From Ostreococcus mediterraneus (taxonomy: Eukaryota; Chlorophyta; Mamiellophyceae; Mamiellales; Bathycoccaceae), in contig WMKK01000002.1 in the NCBI GenBank assembly GCA_012295225.1, forward strand, positions 69,167 to 133,166: a DNA stretch of 64,000 bases, written 5' to 3'. Numbering within the stretch: the stretch's first letter is position 1; each line of letters opens with the position of its first letter. The position numbers and the translations under genes were made by a program. The notes under the pieces were generated by a model. The model searched no databases and was not told the DNA's origin. It saw nothing but the letters and a program-made list of their open reading frames with translations. Shown piece by piece: positions 16,857 through 26,631 of this stretch.

Positions 16857-19355
16857 CTAGGAGGATGTCGCGGTGACTTTACGTTGTCGCACGCCGTCGG
16901 CGGTGATGTCTGCGCGTTCGCCCGCGTCGGCGACTGGATCAATTGAACGCCCTGCGATGGGCGACGCGCGCACTGGCGACGGCGCGGGTTGTTCGGTGAA
17001 ACTCGCCGCACCTTCCTCGGCGAGTTTCTTGAGTATGCCAATCGCAGTAGGGATGATTTTTGCACCCAAGATGGTGAGACCAGGGACGACGCCGAGCTGC
17101 ATCGCAGAAGCGACGTCAAGTTGGTTGAAAATTGCGCGACCGTATAAAAAGATTGCAGCCAGGCAAAATAACGTCACGGGGTGCGTCAGGAGCCATTTGA
17201 TTTCGTTCATACCGAGAATGATCAACAGTGCAATCATCCAAATCGGCGCACCGCCCGTGAGCGCGCGGCGCGCCGCCTCCTTGGCCGCCATGGCTTGCGA
17301 AACGGAGTACAAAGTATCCGATTCAAATTGTAACCAAAGCGCGCGGCACTCAGCAGGGGACAACACGACATCGTCATCTGACGCACCGCCCCATTCCGTC
17401 GGGTATGCGCTCGACGCATCGTCGTCTTGCGCACTCGTCGCCGAACCATCTTCGCTCGCGAGCACGGGAACATCCTTTGGAATCAACCCGTAGAGCGCGG
17501 CTTCCATCTCTTTAATCGCAGCTTCATCCCCAGCCTTGGTTGCGTCTTCCCCGAGTCTCGACACCGCGAGGAGTGCGAGTACTCGTAGTGCCTCTCGTTG
17601 CGCTTTGCGGTTTATTGCCGCGACGTCATCCAATGGACGCCAAATTCGAGGCAAACCTTTGGAATCTTTTGAAAACACGCGCGCAAACGCCTGCTTCATG
17701 TGCGCCATCGCGCCGCTCGCAGCATCGCGCGCTTTGGCGTCAACAACCTCCGTAATACGGTCGCGCATATTTTCATGCACGCGCTTGAGCTCTTCTGTAT
17801 CGGGATCAAACTCGTTCACGGCTTGTAAGACTTCTTTTTCCCACTTCTCTGCGGCGGCGACGCGCAGCTGTCGAAGGTTGGCCCACATGTCGCGCGGCGC
17901 TTCTTCGAGAATTCCAATAGCCTGCGCGCTCACGCCGCGTTCCATCGCGCGTTCGACGGCATGAATGGTCAAATTCATGCGCTCTCGACGCAAGTTATCG
18001 ACAATCATGTCCACAGCCTTACGGAACTCCTTGGTTTCCTCGACGACAAAGTCTGCCCAGGCGAGGTCATCCGCTGGAAGCGCGTCTTCGAGCTTATCTT
18101 CCCATTGCGCGTCGAGTTTTTCGTACGACGCCTTGATGTGCGCCGCGAACAACACGCGATCGGTAGATTTCTTCTTTAACGCATACGCTGCGGCGGCGTC
18201 ACCGAGCGTAGAGTTCACTTCGTGCACGAACGCTTCGATAATTTGGACGCGGACGTGCTCCAAATGCGCCGCCGCGACTTCAGAAAGCGCCTTGGCGACG
18301 CGCACTTGTAAATCCATCCTCTTCGCCTCTCGAACCGCCTTGTCGAAATACTTGGCTTCATCGTCGTATGGCTTGACCGCCATGTCTGTCAAAGCGACCA
18401 TTTTCTTACCGAGTTGGGAAATCTTCCCCGCCGTGGCGCCCGCGTGCAACTCTGCGAGCTCTGGCGCGTCGACAACTTTCGCGAGCGCCGCGTCGGCAAT
18501 TTCCTCACATCGCACCGTAGCCACCATAATCTTGTGCGCAGGTAAATCCAAATCCTTGTTTGCTTTTACCGCATTCCAAACCTCACGCATAGACACGCTC
18601 AAGCCAGAAATCGGCACCCCAGTGCTCGGCGATTTCAAACTCTCGGCGTCGCTCGCTGGAGCGTCAAATCGCTCGCGCAGCGCCTTCGCCTCTGTTTCAA
18701 ATTTCTCCCGTTCATGCTCATAATGCGGCAATGAGGTAAACTTCAAATCAAACAATGTCGATATATCCGTATCTGCATACCGTTCCGGCTTAGTAATCCC
18801 TCGCCAAATCGTATCTAAATCCGCGCGCAACGCCTCCACCAATCGCTCAAACGGCGTCTTTGACCTGTCCCGAATCACAAACACCAACATCGTTTTCCGT
18901 TCCGGCGAAAACACTTTGAGATTCACCTCGAATATCGTCCTCAACAACGGTTTCCCACTCGCCTGCTCGCGTCCAATGTCGTTACACCACATGTTCACCA
19001 TTAAAACATCCGCGCTCGCCATCGCAAACAACGCCGTTTGCTTCTCAAACGCCGTGTCCTCCTCCCCTCTCTCGCGCCCATCCGTGCCTTCCAAGTCCAT
19101 CACCAGCGTCGGCGTGTGCATCAAAGGCGACTTGGACATCCACACCCCTTGCGTGGTTTGTGACCGCCCCAGCGCGTCATCCATCTCTTTAAACGTCGTC
19201 CCGAATGCGTGATTCATGAGCGTCGATTTCCCGCTCGACTGCGGGCCCATAATGGCGACGATCTGGTACTCCCCCGACGCATCTATCCCGCGCGCGACGT
19301 TCGTGATGTTATCTTCGATGTACTCACCGTCAAAGTTGACGATTTGCGTCGCCAT
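16857..19355 (-). CDS. RHD3: RHD3/Sey1-type dynamin-like GTPase of the ER
   Basis: Membrane-bound GTPase that fuses ER tubules, the plant/yeast counterpart of atlastin. 832 residues from the ATG at 19355; a further 13 codons upstream begin only with TTG. G1 is GPQSSGKSTLMNH near residue 45, then GRSQTTQGVW (G2 Thr), DLEGTDGRERGEEDTAFEKQ (G3) and FVIRDRSKTPFE (G4, R-D in place of N-K-x-D as in this family). MWCNDIGREQASGKPLL is the typical RHD3 signature. A long helical middle domain follows, then two close hydrophobic segments near 700-760 (IWMIALLIILGM; VTLFCLAAIFLYG) forming the ER hairpin, and an amphipathic tail ending in basic residues. Length fits the family (about 800). Confidence 0.96.
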   Translation of the reverse strand: MATQIVNFDGEYIEDNITNVARGIDASGEYQIVAIMGPQSSGKSTLMNHAFGTTFKEMDDALGRSQTTQGVWMSKSPLMHTPTLVMDLEGTDGRERGEEDTAFEKQTALFAMASADVLMVNMWCNDIGREQASGKPLLRTIFEVNLKVFSPERKTMLVFVIRDRSKTPFERLVEALRADLDTIWRGITKPERYADTDISTLFDLKFTSLPHYEHEREKFETEAKALRERFDAPASDAESLKSPSTGVPISGLSVSMREVWNAVKANKDLDLPAHKIMVATVRCEEIADAALAKVVDAPELAELHAGATAGKISQLGKKMVALTDMAVKPYDDEAKYFDKAVREAKRMDLQVRVAKALSEVAAAHLEHVRVQIIEAFVHEVNSTLGDAAAAYALKKKSTDRVLFAAHIKASYEKLDAQWEDKLEDALPADDLAWADFVVEETKEFRKAVDMIVDNLRRERMNLTIHAVERAMERGVSAQAIGILEEAPRDMWANLRQLRVAAAEKWEKEVLQAVNEFDPDTEELKRVHENMRDRITEVVDAKARDAASGAMAHMKQAFARVFSKDSKGLPRIWRPLDDVAAINRKAQREALRVLALLAVSRLGEDATKAGDEAAIKEMEAALYGLIPKDVPVLASEDGSATSAQDDDASSAYPTEWGGASDDDVVLSPAECRALWLQFESDTLYSVSQAMAAKEAARRALTGGAPIWMIALLIILGMNEIKWLLTHPVTLFCLAAIFLYGRAIFNQLDVASAMQLGVVPGLTILGAKIIPTAIGILKKLAEEGAASFTEQPAPSPVRASPIAGRSIDPVADAGERADITADGVRQRKVTATSS

Positions 19356-19736
19356 GGCGGCGGCGTCGGCGGCTAATGCGATCGATGCGACCAACAGTCA
19401 CACGGGTGCGCAAATTCCACACCTCGCTGATTCAGCGTCGTCCTCGGCGTCCTCGTCGTCGCGTCGCGCGCGCAGAGACACGCAACGCGTAGGTTGATGC
19501 TCGAGACGCCGCGTCTGCGTGCGCGCGCGCGTGCGGTGTCGCGTGCGGCGAGTTGTGCGGTGTGCGCTAGAGATTACTTGAGTACCCGCACATCCTCGCG
19601 CGCGCATCGTCGTCGTCGTCGTCGTCGTCGCGTTATCGCTCGCGCGCTCGTGCGAGACGTCTCGCGCAAAGATTACAAGCGCCCGCGTGCGTGTTCACGT
19701 CGACGGCGTGCTCCGTCGCGCGGTGAGCGTCGCGTC
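19356..19736. other. Divergent promoter region with (TCG)8
   Basis: Separates the start codons of RHD3 (minus) and a plastid membrane protein (plus). It holds a (TCG)8 tract at 19607-19630 and many CG alternations. The plus frame is open through it from an ATG at 19497, but that stretch encodes an Arg-rich, low-complexity peptide; it may be a longer transit peptide or simply UTR. Confidence 0.65.
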
Positions 19737-20588
19737 ATGCGTGCGATGACGAATGCGATGACGATGCCGTTGTCAACATCGCGCGGCGTCGCGTCCGCAT
19801 CGCTGCGTCCGCAGTCGCGCGCGTGTGCGATGCGACGTGCGACGCGTGCGCGGTTCGCATCGTCGCGGTTGCGCGCCGCGAGCGGCGAAAGCGTCGGCGA
19901 AAGCGAACCGTTTGTCTTTTATAAAGACCCCTCGCGTCTCGCCATCGCCGCGGCGTGGCTTGGTTTGGGTAGTTTTGCCGCGCTCGGTGCGCCGAGCGGG
20001 ACGGCGGCGTTTGATATGGAGTTGGTGACGTCGTTGATTAGCGCGCCGTTTTCTGGGTCGGTGAACCCGCTGTTTGAGGCGTTGTTTAATTCGTTGGGCA
20101 TCGTCCCAGCCACGTACGCGTGCTTGCTCATGCCTGGTGCAAAGGATCAAAAGCCATTACCCGCGGCGCTGTGCATCGGTGCGTCGTTCGCGCTTGGATT
20201 TTTCGCGCTCGGGCCGTACTTAATCACGCGAGCGCCGCGTCCGGCGCCGGTGGCGAAATCGTCGCTCGGCTTTGTGACGAGAAACGTATGGGAGAGCAAG
20301 CTCAATGCGGTGGCGCTGACGGCGTTCGCGATATGGTTGGGGTACTACGGCGTATCTAATTTATCACCAGAAAACATTGCCGGATTTGCGGCGTTATTCA
20401 AGGAGCAATCGATGTTAGCATGCGTCTCGACGTGTGATTTGTTTGTGCTCTCGCTCGCGATGTCTGGAGCGATAAAGGAAGACATGCAACGCCGAAACGT
20501 CGACCCGACGAACGCCGTTGCGTTCGCATCTCTTCCAGTGCTCGGTCCGGTGTTGTGGTTATTGACGCGCCCGGCGCTCGAAGAATAG
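19737..20588 (+). CDS. Plastid-targeted polytopic membrane protein, unknown
   Basis: 283 residues if started at 19737 (ATG at 19497 in the same frame is an alternative). The N-terminus is rich in Ser, Ala and Arg with no acidic residues for about 50 positions (MTMPLSTSRGVASASLR...), typical of a chloroplast transit peptide. The mature part has about five hydrophobic segments: AIAAAWLGLGSFAALGAPSG, NSLGIVPATYACLLM, AALCIGASFALGFFALGPYL, LNAVALTAFAIWLGYYG and LACVSTCDLFVLSLAMSGA, and a final AFASLPVLGPVLWLLTRP. Resembles uncharacterised cyanobacterial/plant thylakoid or envelope proteins, but no family name is claimed. Confidence 0.72.
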   Translation: MRAMTNAMTMPLSTSRGVASASLRPQSRACAMRRATRARFASSRLRAASGESVGESEPFVFYKDPSRLAIAAAWLGLGSFAALGAPSGTAAFDMELVTSLISAPFSGSVNPLFEALFNSLGIVPATYACLLMPGAKDQKPLPAALCIGASFALGFFALGPYLITRAPRPAPVAKSSLGFVTRNVWESKLNAVALTAFAIWLGYYGVSNLSPENIAGFAALFKEQSMLACVSTCDLFVLSLAMSGAIKEDMQRRNVDPTNAVAFASLPVLGPVLWLLTRPALEE

Positions 20589-20673
20589 CGGCGCGAGATT
20601 AAAATTCTTTTCAATATTTATTGTATTCTTCGCAGGCGCGCCACCGCCCCTCTTCCTCAACAAGACGTCAAAT

Positions 20674-21783
20674 ATGCGCACGCTCGCGAAACTTTTCGCG
20701 CGCGCCGCTCGATCGACGACGCCAAAGGCGCATTTGACGTCACATCACCGCGTCAATCGCGCCATGAGTGCCGCGGCGGCTGGTGCCAACGACGTAAAGT
20801 TCACCTTTGACGCCGCGCAAGCAGAGTACTATGAGCACACGCTCACAAACGGTATCTTTTTACCCTGGGCATCGAGGTTATTCGACGTCAGCCGACCTGC
20901 GATTGGCGATAATATCCTAGACGTCGCCACGGGCACTGGTGTCGTCGCCATAGAGTGCGCGAAGACGATAGGGGAATCGGTAGGTGACGCGTGAGGCGCG
21001 TAGCTCAAGCGAGAGGCGTGCGCGTACTATACATTCGCACATGCGCACGACGCGCGATGTGAGCGCGATATGTTGGTTTATAAATTATTACAATCTCTCA
21101 AGACTGACCACGCGGGGTATTCGCGTATACAGGGTAAGGTGCTCGCCGTGGATTCATCCGCGGGCATGCTTGCTCGCGCCAAGGCCAAGGCGCCGGAACC
21201 GGGCGCGGGTACGATTTCATGGCTCGAAGCCGATGCGACGGCGATGACCTTGCCAATCGAAAGTTTTGATCGTGCGTACTGTCAGCAAGGGTTACAGTTC
21301 ATGCCCAATCCCACGGAGGCTATGAAGCGCGTATTAAAGGCGCTCAAACCGGGTGGACATTTCACGTGCGCCGTGTGGTCTCCGGCGACGGAGAAATCCA
21401 ACGTCATCATGTACCATCTCGGACAGGCGTTGATGGATGTCGGACGTGCGCGTTGGTTTGATGTCGCGGTGAAGCCCATGTCATGGAGCACGACTACCGA
21501 TGGCGCCGGCTATACGAAATTAGAAGACGCGCTCATCGCCGCCGGCTTTACCAATCCAGATGTCTGCGTCGAAGACGGCGTCTTCGAATTCGCCGACATG
21601 GACACCGCGGTGGCGATCGCCAAAGTAGGACCATACGGCGCCGAACTCGTCGAAGACATCGAACTTTGGGACGCATTCGCTGAAAACTTTGCGAATCGTT
21701 TACAACCGTATGTCCAACCAGACGGCCGCGTCGTCACTCCTGCGCGTTCGTACGTCGGCCACGGCGTCGCACCCTGGAACTAG
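20674..21783 (+). CDS. SAM-dependent class I methyltransferase (type 11), two exons
   Basis: Exon 1 20674-20979, intron 20980-21132 (153 bp, GTAGGT...ACAG, phase 0), exon 2 21133-21783; about 318 residues. Splicing joins motif I (NILDVATGTGVVAIECAKT) to GKVLAVDSSAGMLARAKAKA, the second strand and acidic loop of the SAM pocket; neither open frame alone makes a complete fold. Motif II-like ADATAMTLPIESFDRAYCQQGLQF and KALKPGGHFTCAVWSP follow in the UbiE/methyltransferase-11 order. The N-terminus (MRTLAKLFARAARSTT) is basic and Ser/Thr-rich and looks like an organelle presequence; an internal Met at 20764 could give a cytosolic form. Substrate unknown. Confidence 0.9.
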
Positions 21784-22073
21784 CGCACCCACCACATAGC
21801 AGTTCCGCGTAGTATTATTTATTTTCATTCACTTCTCATTGTCGTTCGCTCGCGCTAAGTCGTCGTCATACTCAAATGTCTCTTTAGTTCACCCGAGAAT
21901 GACGGGCAAAAAAGTGTCGTAAAACTGCCGTTGGTCCCGGTGTCCCGCGCGCAACCGCACACGACGACGCATAGCGACGCCGTGAACCGCGCTCGCACGC
22001 GTGAAACGTTCAAGCACATCGCACGCATCGTTCTTAGCGCGCGTGTCGTCCACGAACTCCCGTCGCGCGCGCC

Positions 22074-25000
22074 ATGTACATTGAAGAAGTCTGCATCGAT
22101 GGCTTCAAGTCGTACGCCAAGCGTACCGTCATCAGCGGCTTTGACGATCAATTCAACGCGATCACGGGCTTGAATGGCTCGGGAAAGTCGAATGTGTTGG
22201 ATAGTATTTGTTTCGTGCTCGGGATTACGAATTTGAGTCACGTACGTGTGTGTTTGTGTGTGACGACGGGGAAGATGGGTGTGAGGGGAACAACCGGCGC
22301 GCGCTCAACCGACGGAGCGAACGCATCGCGTGACATGTCGGCGAGCGCGCGCGCGCGTGCGGACGCGATGAATGGTGCATCTGACGAATACGATGTTCTG
22401 TGTTTTCTTACCCCATCGCACAGGTTCGCGCGGCGAGTTTACAAGAATTGGTGTACAAACAAGGCCAAGCGGGCGTCACCAAGGCTAGCGTGAGCGTGAC
22501 GTTTAACAACGAGGACCGCGCGCGTTCCCCCGTAGGTTACGAACACTGCGACCGCATCACGGTGACGAGACAGATTGTCATCGGTGGTAAAAATAAGTAC
22601 ATGATTAACGGAGCTACGGCGCAACCGACGCGGGTGCAAAACTTATTTCACTCGGTGCAGTTGAACGTCAACAACCCGCACTTTTTAATCATGCAAGGAC
22701 GCATCACCAAGGTGTTGAACATGAAGCCGCATGAGATTTTGGGGATGCTCGAAGAAGCTGCGGGGACGAGAATGTATGAAAACAAAAAGGATGGCGCGTT
22801 GAAGACGTTGGATAAAAAGCAAAACAAGGTTGATGAGATTGATAAGCTTTTGGAGGAGGAAATTTTGCCGACGATTGAAAAGTTGCGCAAGGAGCGCGGG
22901 GACTACATGAAATGGGCCGCGGCGAATGATAATCTCGAACGTTTGCGACGATTCTGTATTGCGTATGATTTCATGAAGGCTGAACAGGCGGTGAATGATG
23001 CCAACGCCGGGACGTCGAGTATTGAGTCGCAAATCGTAGAGGCGCAAAATGCGATTAGCGACGCCAACCGTGAGGCGAGCGAATTGGAGCTTCACGCTCA
23101 ACGCTTGCAAGCCGAAAAGGAGGAGCGCATGGGCGCTGAAATGAAAGACTTGGTTACTCGCGTCGACGAGCTGTCAAAGAACTTGGTTAAGGAAACCACG
23201 GCGTGGACGAACAAGCAAAGCGAGGTGAAGAGCGAGGAGAAGGCCAAGGCCAAGTTGCTCAAAGTCGCTGCCGACATGGAGAGCGCCGAAGCCAAGCGCG
23301 CAGAAAAGGTTGCCGCGCTCGAAGCTGAGGCCGCGGCAGAAGAGAGCGAGCTTGCTGAAAAGGTCGCCGCTGCCGACATGGCCGAACGCACGTTGCAAGG
23401 TGTGCAGTCTGGCAAGGGAACGGGAGCGGATAAATCGTTGCAGACGCAACTCGCCGACGCCATTGGAGCGCAATCGACGTGCGATGCGGAAGTGAAAGCC
23501 GCAGCCTTGAAGATCAAGCACGTCGAAAAAGAGCTCGCACAAGCCAAGAAGAGCTTGAGTGCCAAAGAAAAGGAGGGAGATAAGCTCACGAAGGAACTCC
23601 AAGCGGCTGAGAGCAAGGTTGAGTCTGCGCGCGAATTGCTCGCCAACTTTGGCGGCGCGACGACGGACAAGGCTGCTGAGCTCGAGGCTGCGTGCGCGAG
23701 GATCGGTGACGAAGTTCGTGAACGTCAGCAAGAGGTGGATATTTTATCTGCCCAGCTCACGGCGATGAACTTCAAGTTCAAGGATCCCAAGACCAAGTTT
23801 GATAGCGAGCACGTCAAGGGCGTCGTGGCCAAGTTGATGAGCGTGAAGAATCCGGCGATGACAACCGCCCTCGACGTCGTGGCTGGTGGTAAGCTCTATC
23901 AAGTCGTCACCGACACTGAAGTTACTGGTAAAAAGTTCTTGGAGAACTCTGCCAAGCGCGTGACTATTATTCCGTTGAACAAGATTGCCGGCGTCACGGC
24001 GACAGAGCACCAAATTGAAGCGGCGCACCGCGCGAGTAACGGCGACGCCTCGCTCGCTTTGTCTTTCGTCACGTACGAAAAGGACATGGACGCGGTGATG
24101 AAATACGTTTTCGGCAAGGCGTTCGTGTGCAAGGACACCACCACGGCTCGCGCAGTGGCGTTTGACCAAAAGGTTCGTCTCAAGTGCGTCACCGTCGAAG
24201 GCGACGTCGTCGACCCGAGCGGTACGATTTCTGGCGGTTCGCGCAAGAGCGACAACGTTTTGCAGAAACTTCACGCGTTGCAAAGCGCTGAAGAAGCCTT
24301 GGCGAATGCCCAAGCGCGCTCTAAGGCTGCGTTCGAAGCGTCCAAGACAGCCACCAAGGAGGCCAAGGATGCGCAAAAGTTGGAGGATGATTTGGACCGT
24401 CACGAACACGCGCTCGCTTTGCTGAAGGAAAAGATGAGCGGTTCTGAAGTCCATCAGCTCACCGAAAAGGTTCGCAAGTTTGAACAAGATCTCGTAGACG
24501 CGCAAAACGCCACCATGGCTGCGAAAGCGAAGAAGATTGAAGCCGAGAAGGAGGCCAAGGCGCTCGAGAAGGAGATTAAGGATTTCGAAAAGGAGCGCGA
24601 CTCGCGTTTGAAGGATGCGGAGCAGGCGTTGAAGGAAGCGCGAGCTGCGGTGACCAAGGCGCGCGCGCACATCAAGGAGAAAGAAGAGTTTGTCACGAAT
24701 GCGCGCGTTGAGAAAGAAGCCGCAGTCGCCGAACGTGCGGGGTTGGATGAGCAAATCGCCACCATCGACGCCGTCATCGCCGAGTTGAGCGCCGAAGCTG
24801 AAAGCATGGAGAAGGATGTCGCCGCGAAGCGCGAAGCGTATGATGTCGTCGCTACTGAGCTCGAAGACCGTCGTGCGCGCGTCGCCGCGTGCGACAAGGA
24901 AATTTCGCAGTTGCTCAAGCGTAAGTCAAAGCTTGAAAACGTCGCGATGGACCAAGGCGTCGAGGTGAAGAAGCTCGAGCACAAGATTTCTCGTTTAGTC

Positions 25001-25885
25001 AAGGATGCTGAAGACGCCGTCGCGCACTTGGACACGCTCAAGAATGAGCACCAATGGATCGCTGGTGAGTGCGCGACGTTTGGCAAAGCCGGTGGGGATT
25101 ACGATTTCAAGAAGCGTTCTCCCGCCGAGGCGCAGACGGAGTTGGCGGCGTGCGAAGAAGCGCAAGCGACGCTTGGCAAGCGCGTGAACAAAAAGGTCAT
25201 CGCTATGTTTGATAAGGCTGAAGCCGAATTCAAAGAGTTGCAAGAAAAGCGCCGCATCGTGTTGAATGATCGTTCAAAGATTCAAAAGGTGATTACGGAA
25301 TTGGATGAAAAGAAGCGCGAGGCGTTACAGTTGACTTGGGAAAAGGTGACGACGGATTTCGGCTCCATCTTTTCCACGTTGCTCCCAGGAACGATGGCCA
25401 AGCTCGACATTCCTGAGGGTTGCGATTCCGTCATGGATGGTCTCGAGGTCAAGGTGGCGTTCGGCAACGTGTGGAAAGAAAGTCTTACGGAATTGTCTGG
25501 CGGTCAACGATCATTGCTCGCGCTCTCGTTGGTTCTCGCGCTCTTGTTATTTAAGCCGGCGCCGCTCTACATCTTAGATGAAGTCGACGCCGCGCTCGAC
25601 GCCAACAACACCGCGTTGATTGGTAGAATGATCAAGAAGCACTTCCCATTTTCCCAGTTCATCATCGTTTCCCTCAAGGAAGGTTTGTTTGACCACGCCA
25701 ACGTCGTGTTCCGCACGAAATTCGTCGACGGCGTGTCCACGATTACGCGCACCGTCAACAAGCTTCGCGAAAAGGATGACAACGCGCGCCCAGACAAGCC
25801 CAACGCCCTGGCCGAAGCCGCACAGCGCAGAGCNAAGCAAACAAAGGACAACGCCGCGCAATTAAAAGAAAACGCCGCGCCGTGA
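22074..25885 (+). CDS. SMC2: Condensin subunit SMC2, two exons
   Basis: ATPase arm of condensin that compacts mitotic chromosomes with SMC4. Exon 1 22074-22241 (56 codons, ends NLSH), intron 22242-22423 (182 bp, GTACGT...ACAG, phase 0), exon 2 22424-25885; about 1209 residues, near the usual 1190. Walker A is GLNGSGKSN near residue 32; after the splice comes [23 protein letters not shown], the SMC2 form. [20 protein letters not shown] and [10 protein letters not shown] are SMC2 signatures. Coiled coil to about 500, hinge about 505-665 ([22 protein letters not shown]-like), second coiled coil, then [13 protein letters not shown] (C-loop) and [10 protein letters not shown] (Walker B) near 1080-1115. 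One undetermined base at 25834 affects one codon near the end. Confidence 0.97.
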
Positions 25886-25997
25886 GCGTCGACGATTATC
25901 CCTTGTAATATACAGTATCCATCACTTTCAAAAAAGAAGAATTACCGAACAACTGTGTGATGCCAAACGCCGCGCCAAAAATAAACCAAAACGCCAC

Positions 25998-26591
25998 ATG
26001 TGGACGATGACAATCGACCGCATACCCGCGCAATTCCTCGAACTCTTCGTCCGCGACGACGCCGACGACGCTGATGACTGCGCGCGCGCGCGCGGTGCGT
26101 CTTCGCGCGCGGCGTCGGACGCGCAGATGCCGTCGTCGTCGGATGCGATGACCACGTCAGCGCGAGGCGCGCCTGCATTTGTCACTGAACTGTATGAAGA
26201 AATTGTCGGTGGACGTGACGGCGTCGGGTACGATTTTCGCGTCGAGCGCGCGCACGCGGACGCACGGGCTGCGCTGCGTGCGCTCAAGTGTGCGTTGGCG
26301 CATCCGCTGTGCGTGCCTGATGTCATGGCGAATGGCGGCGTGGATGCGAATTATCTCAAGCTCACGGCGTCGGCGGTGCAAAGGAGGCGCGTCGACGGCG
26401 TTGTATTAGCACTGGCTCAACATGGGCGTCAAACGGAAAATAATAATGTAGAGGCTGTAAGGGTGTCGTATGATGGATTATCGCTCGCTGACGCGCGTCT
26501 TGTGGATGAGCTCCAAGCGACGCTCGCCGAGCTTAAATCCCGAGTTTCGGCGCTCGAAGTTCTCTATAGCAATGAATTGGTTTCTTTTTAA
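25998..26591 (+). CDS. Hypothetical protein, no family recognised
   Basis: 197 residues, ATG at 25998 (a second at 26007). The first 60 residues hold an acidic run (DDADDADD) and a low-complexity Ala/Ser stretch. Residues 60-197 look folded and helical: ELYEEIVGG, then RAALRALKCALAHPLCVPDVMANGGVD, ASAVQRRRVDGVVLALAQHG, and a closing coiled-coil-like helix (ARLVDELQATLAELKSRVSALEVL). It is convergent with the PPR gene, stops 40 bp apart. Possibly a subunit or adaptor protein, but nothing in the sequence names a function. Confidence 0.62.
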   Translation: MWTMTIDRIPAQFLELFVRDDADDADDCARARGASSRAASDAQMPSSSDAMTTSARGAPAFVTELYEEIVGGRDGVGYDFRVERAHADARAALRALKCALAHPLCVPDVMANGGVDANYLKLTASAVQRRRVDGVVLALAQHGRQTENNNVEAVRVSYDGLSLADARLVDELQATLAELKSRVSALEVLYSNELVSF

Positions 26592-26631
26592 TACAAATGA
26601 ATGAATAGCAATGCATGAATGCGTATGATAA

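Noticed and set aside
19356-19394. Upstream extension of RHD3
   Set aside because: Starts with TTG; the ATG at 19355 gives the normal N-terminus.
22242-22493. Continuation of the SMC2 first frame past 22241
   Set aside because: It is intron: GTACGT donor, CACAG acceptor, and the protein resumes in another frame with conserved SMC2 residues.
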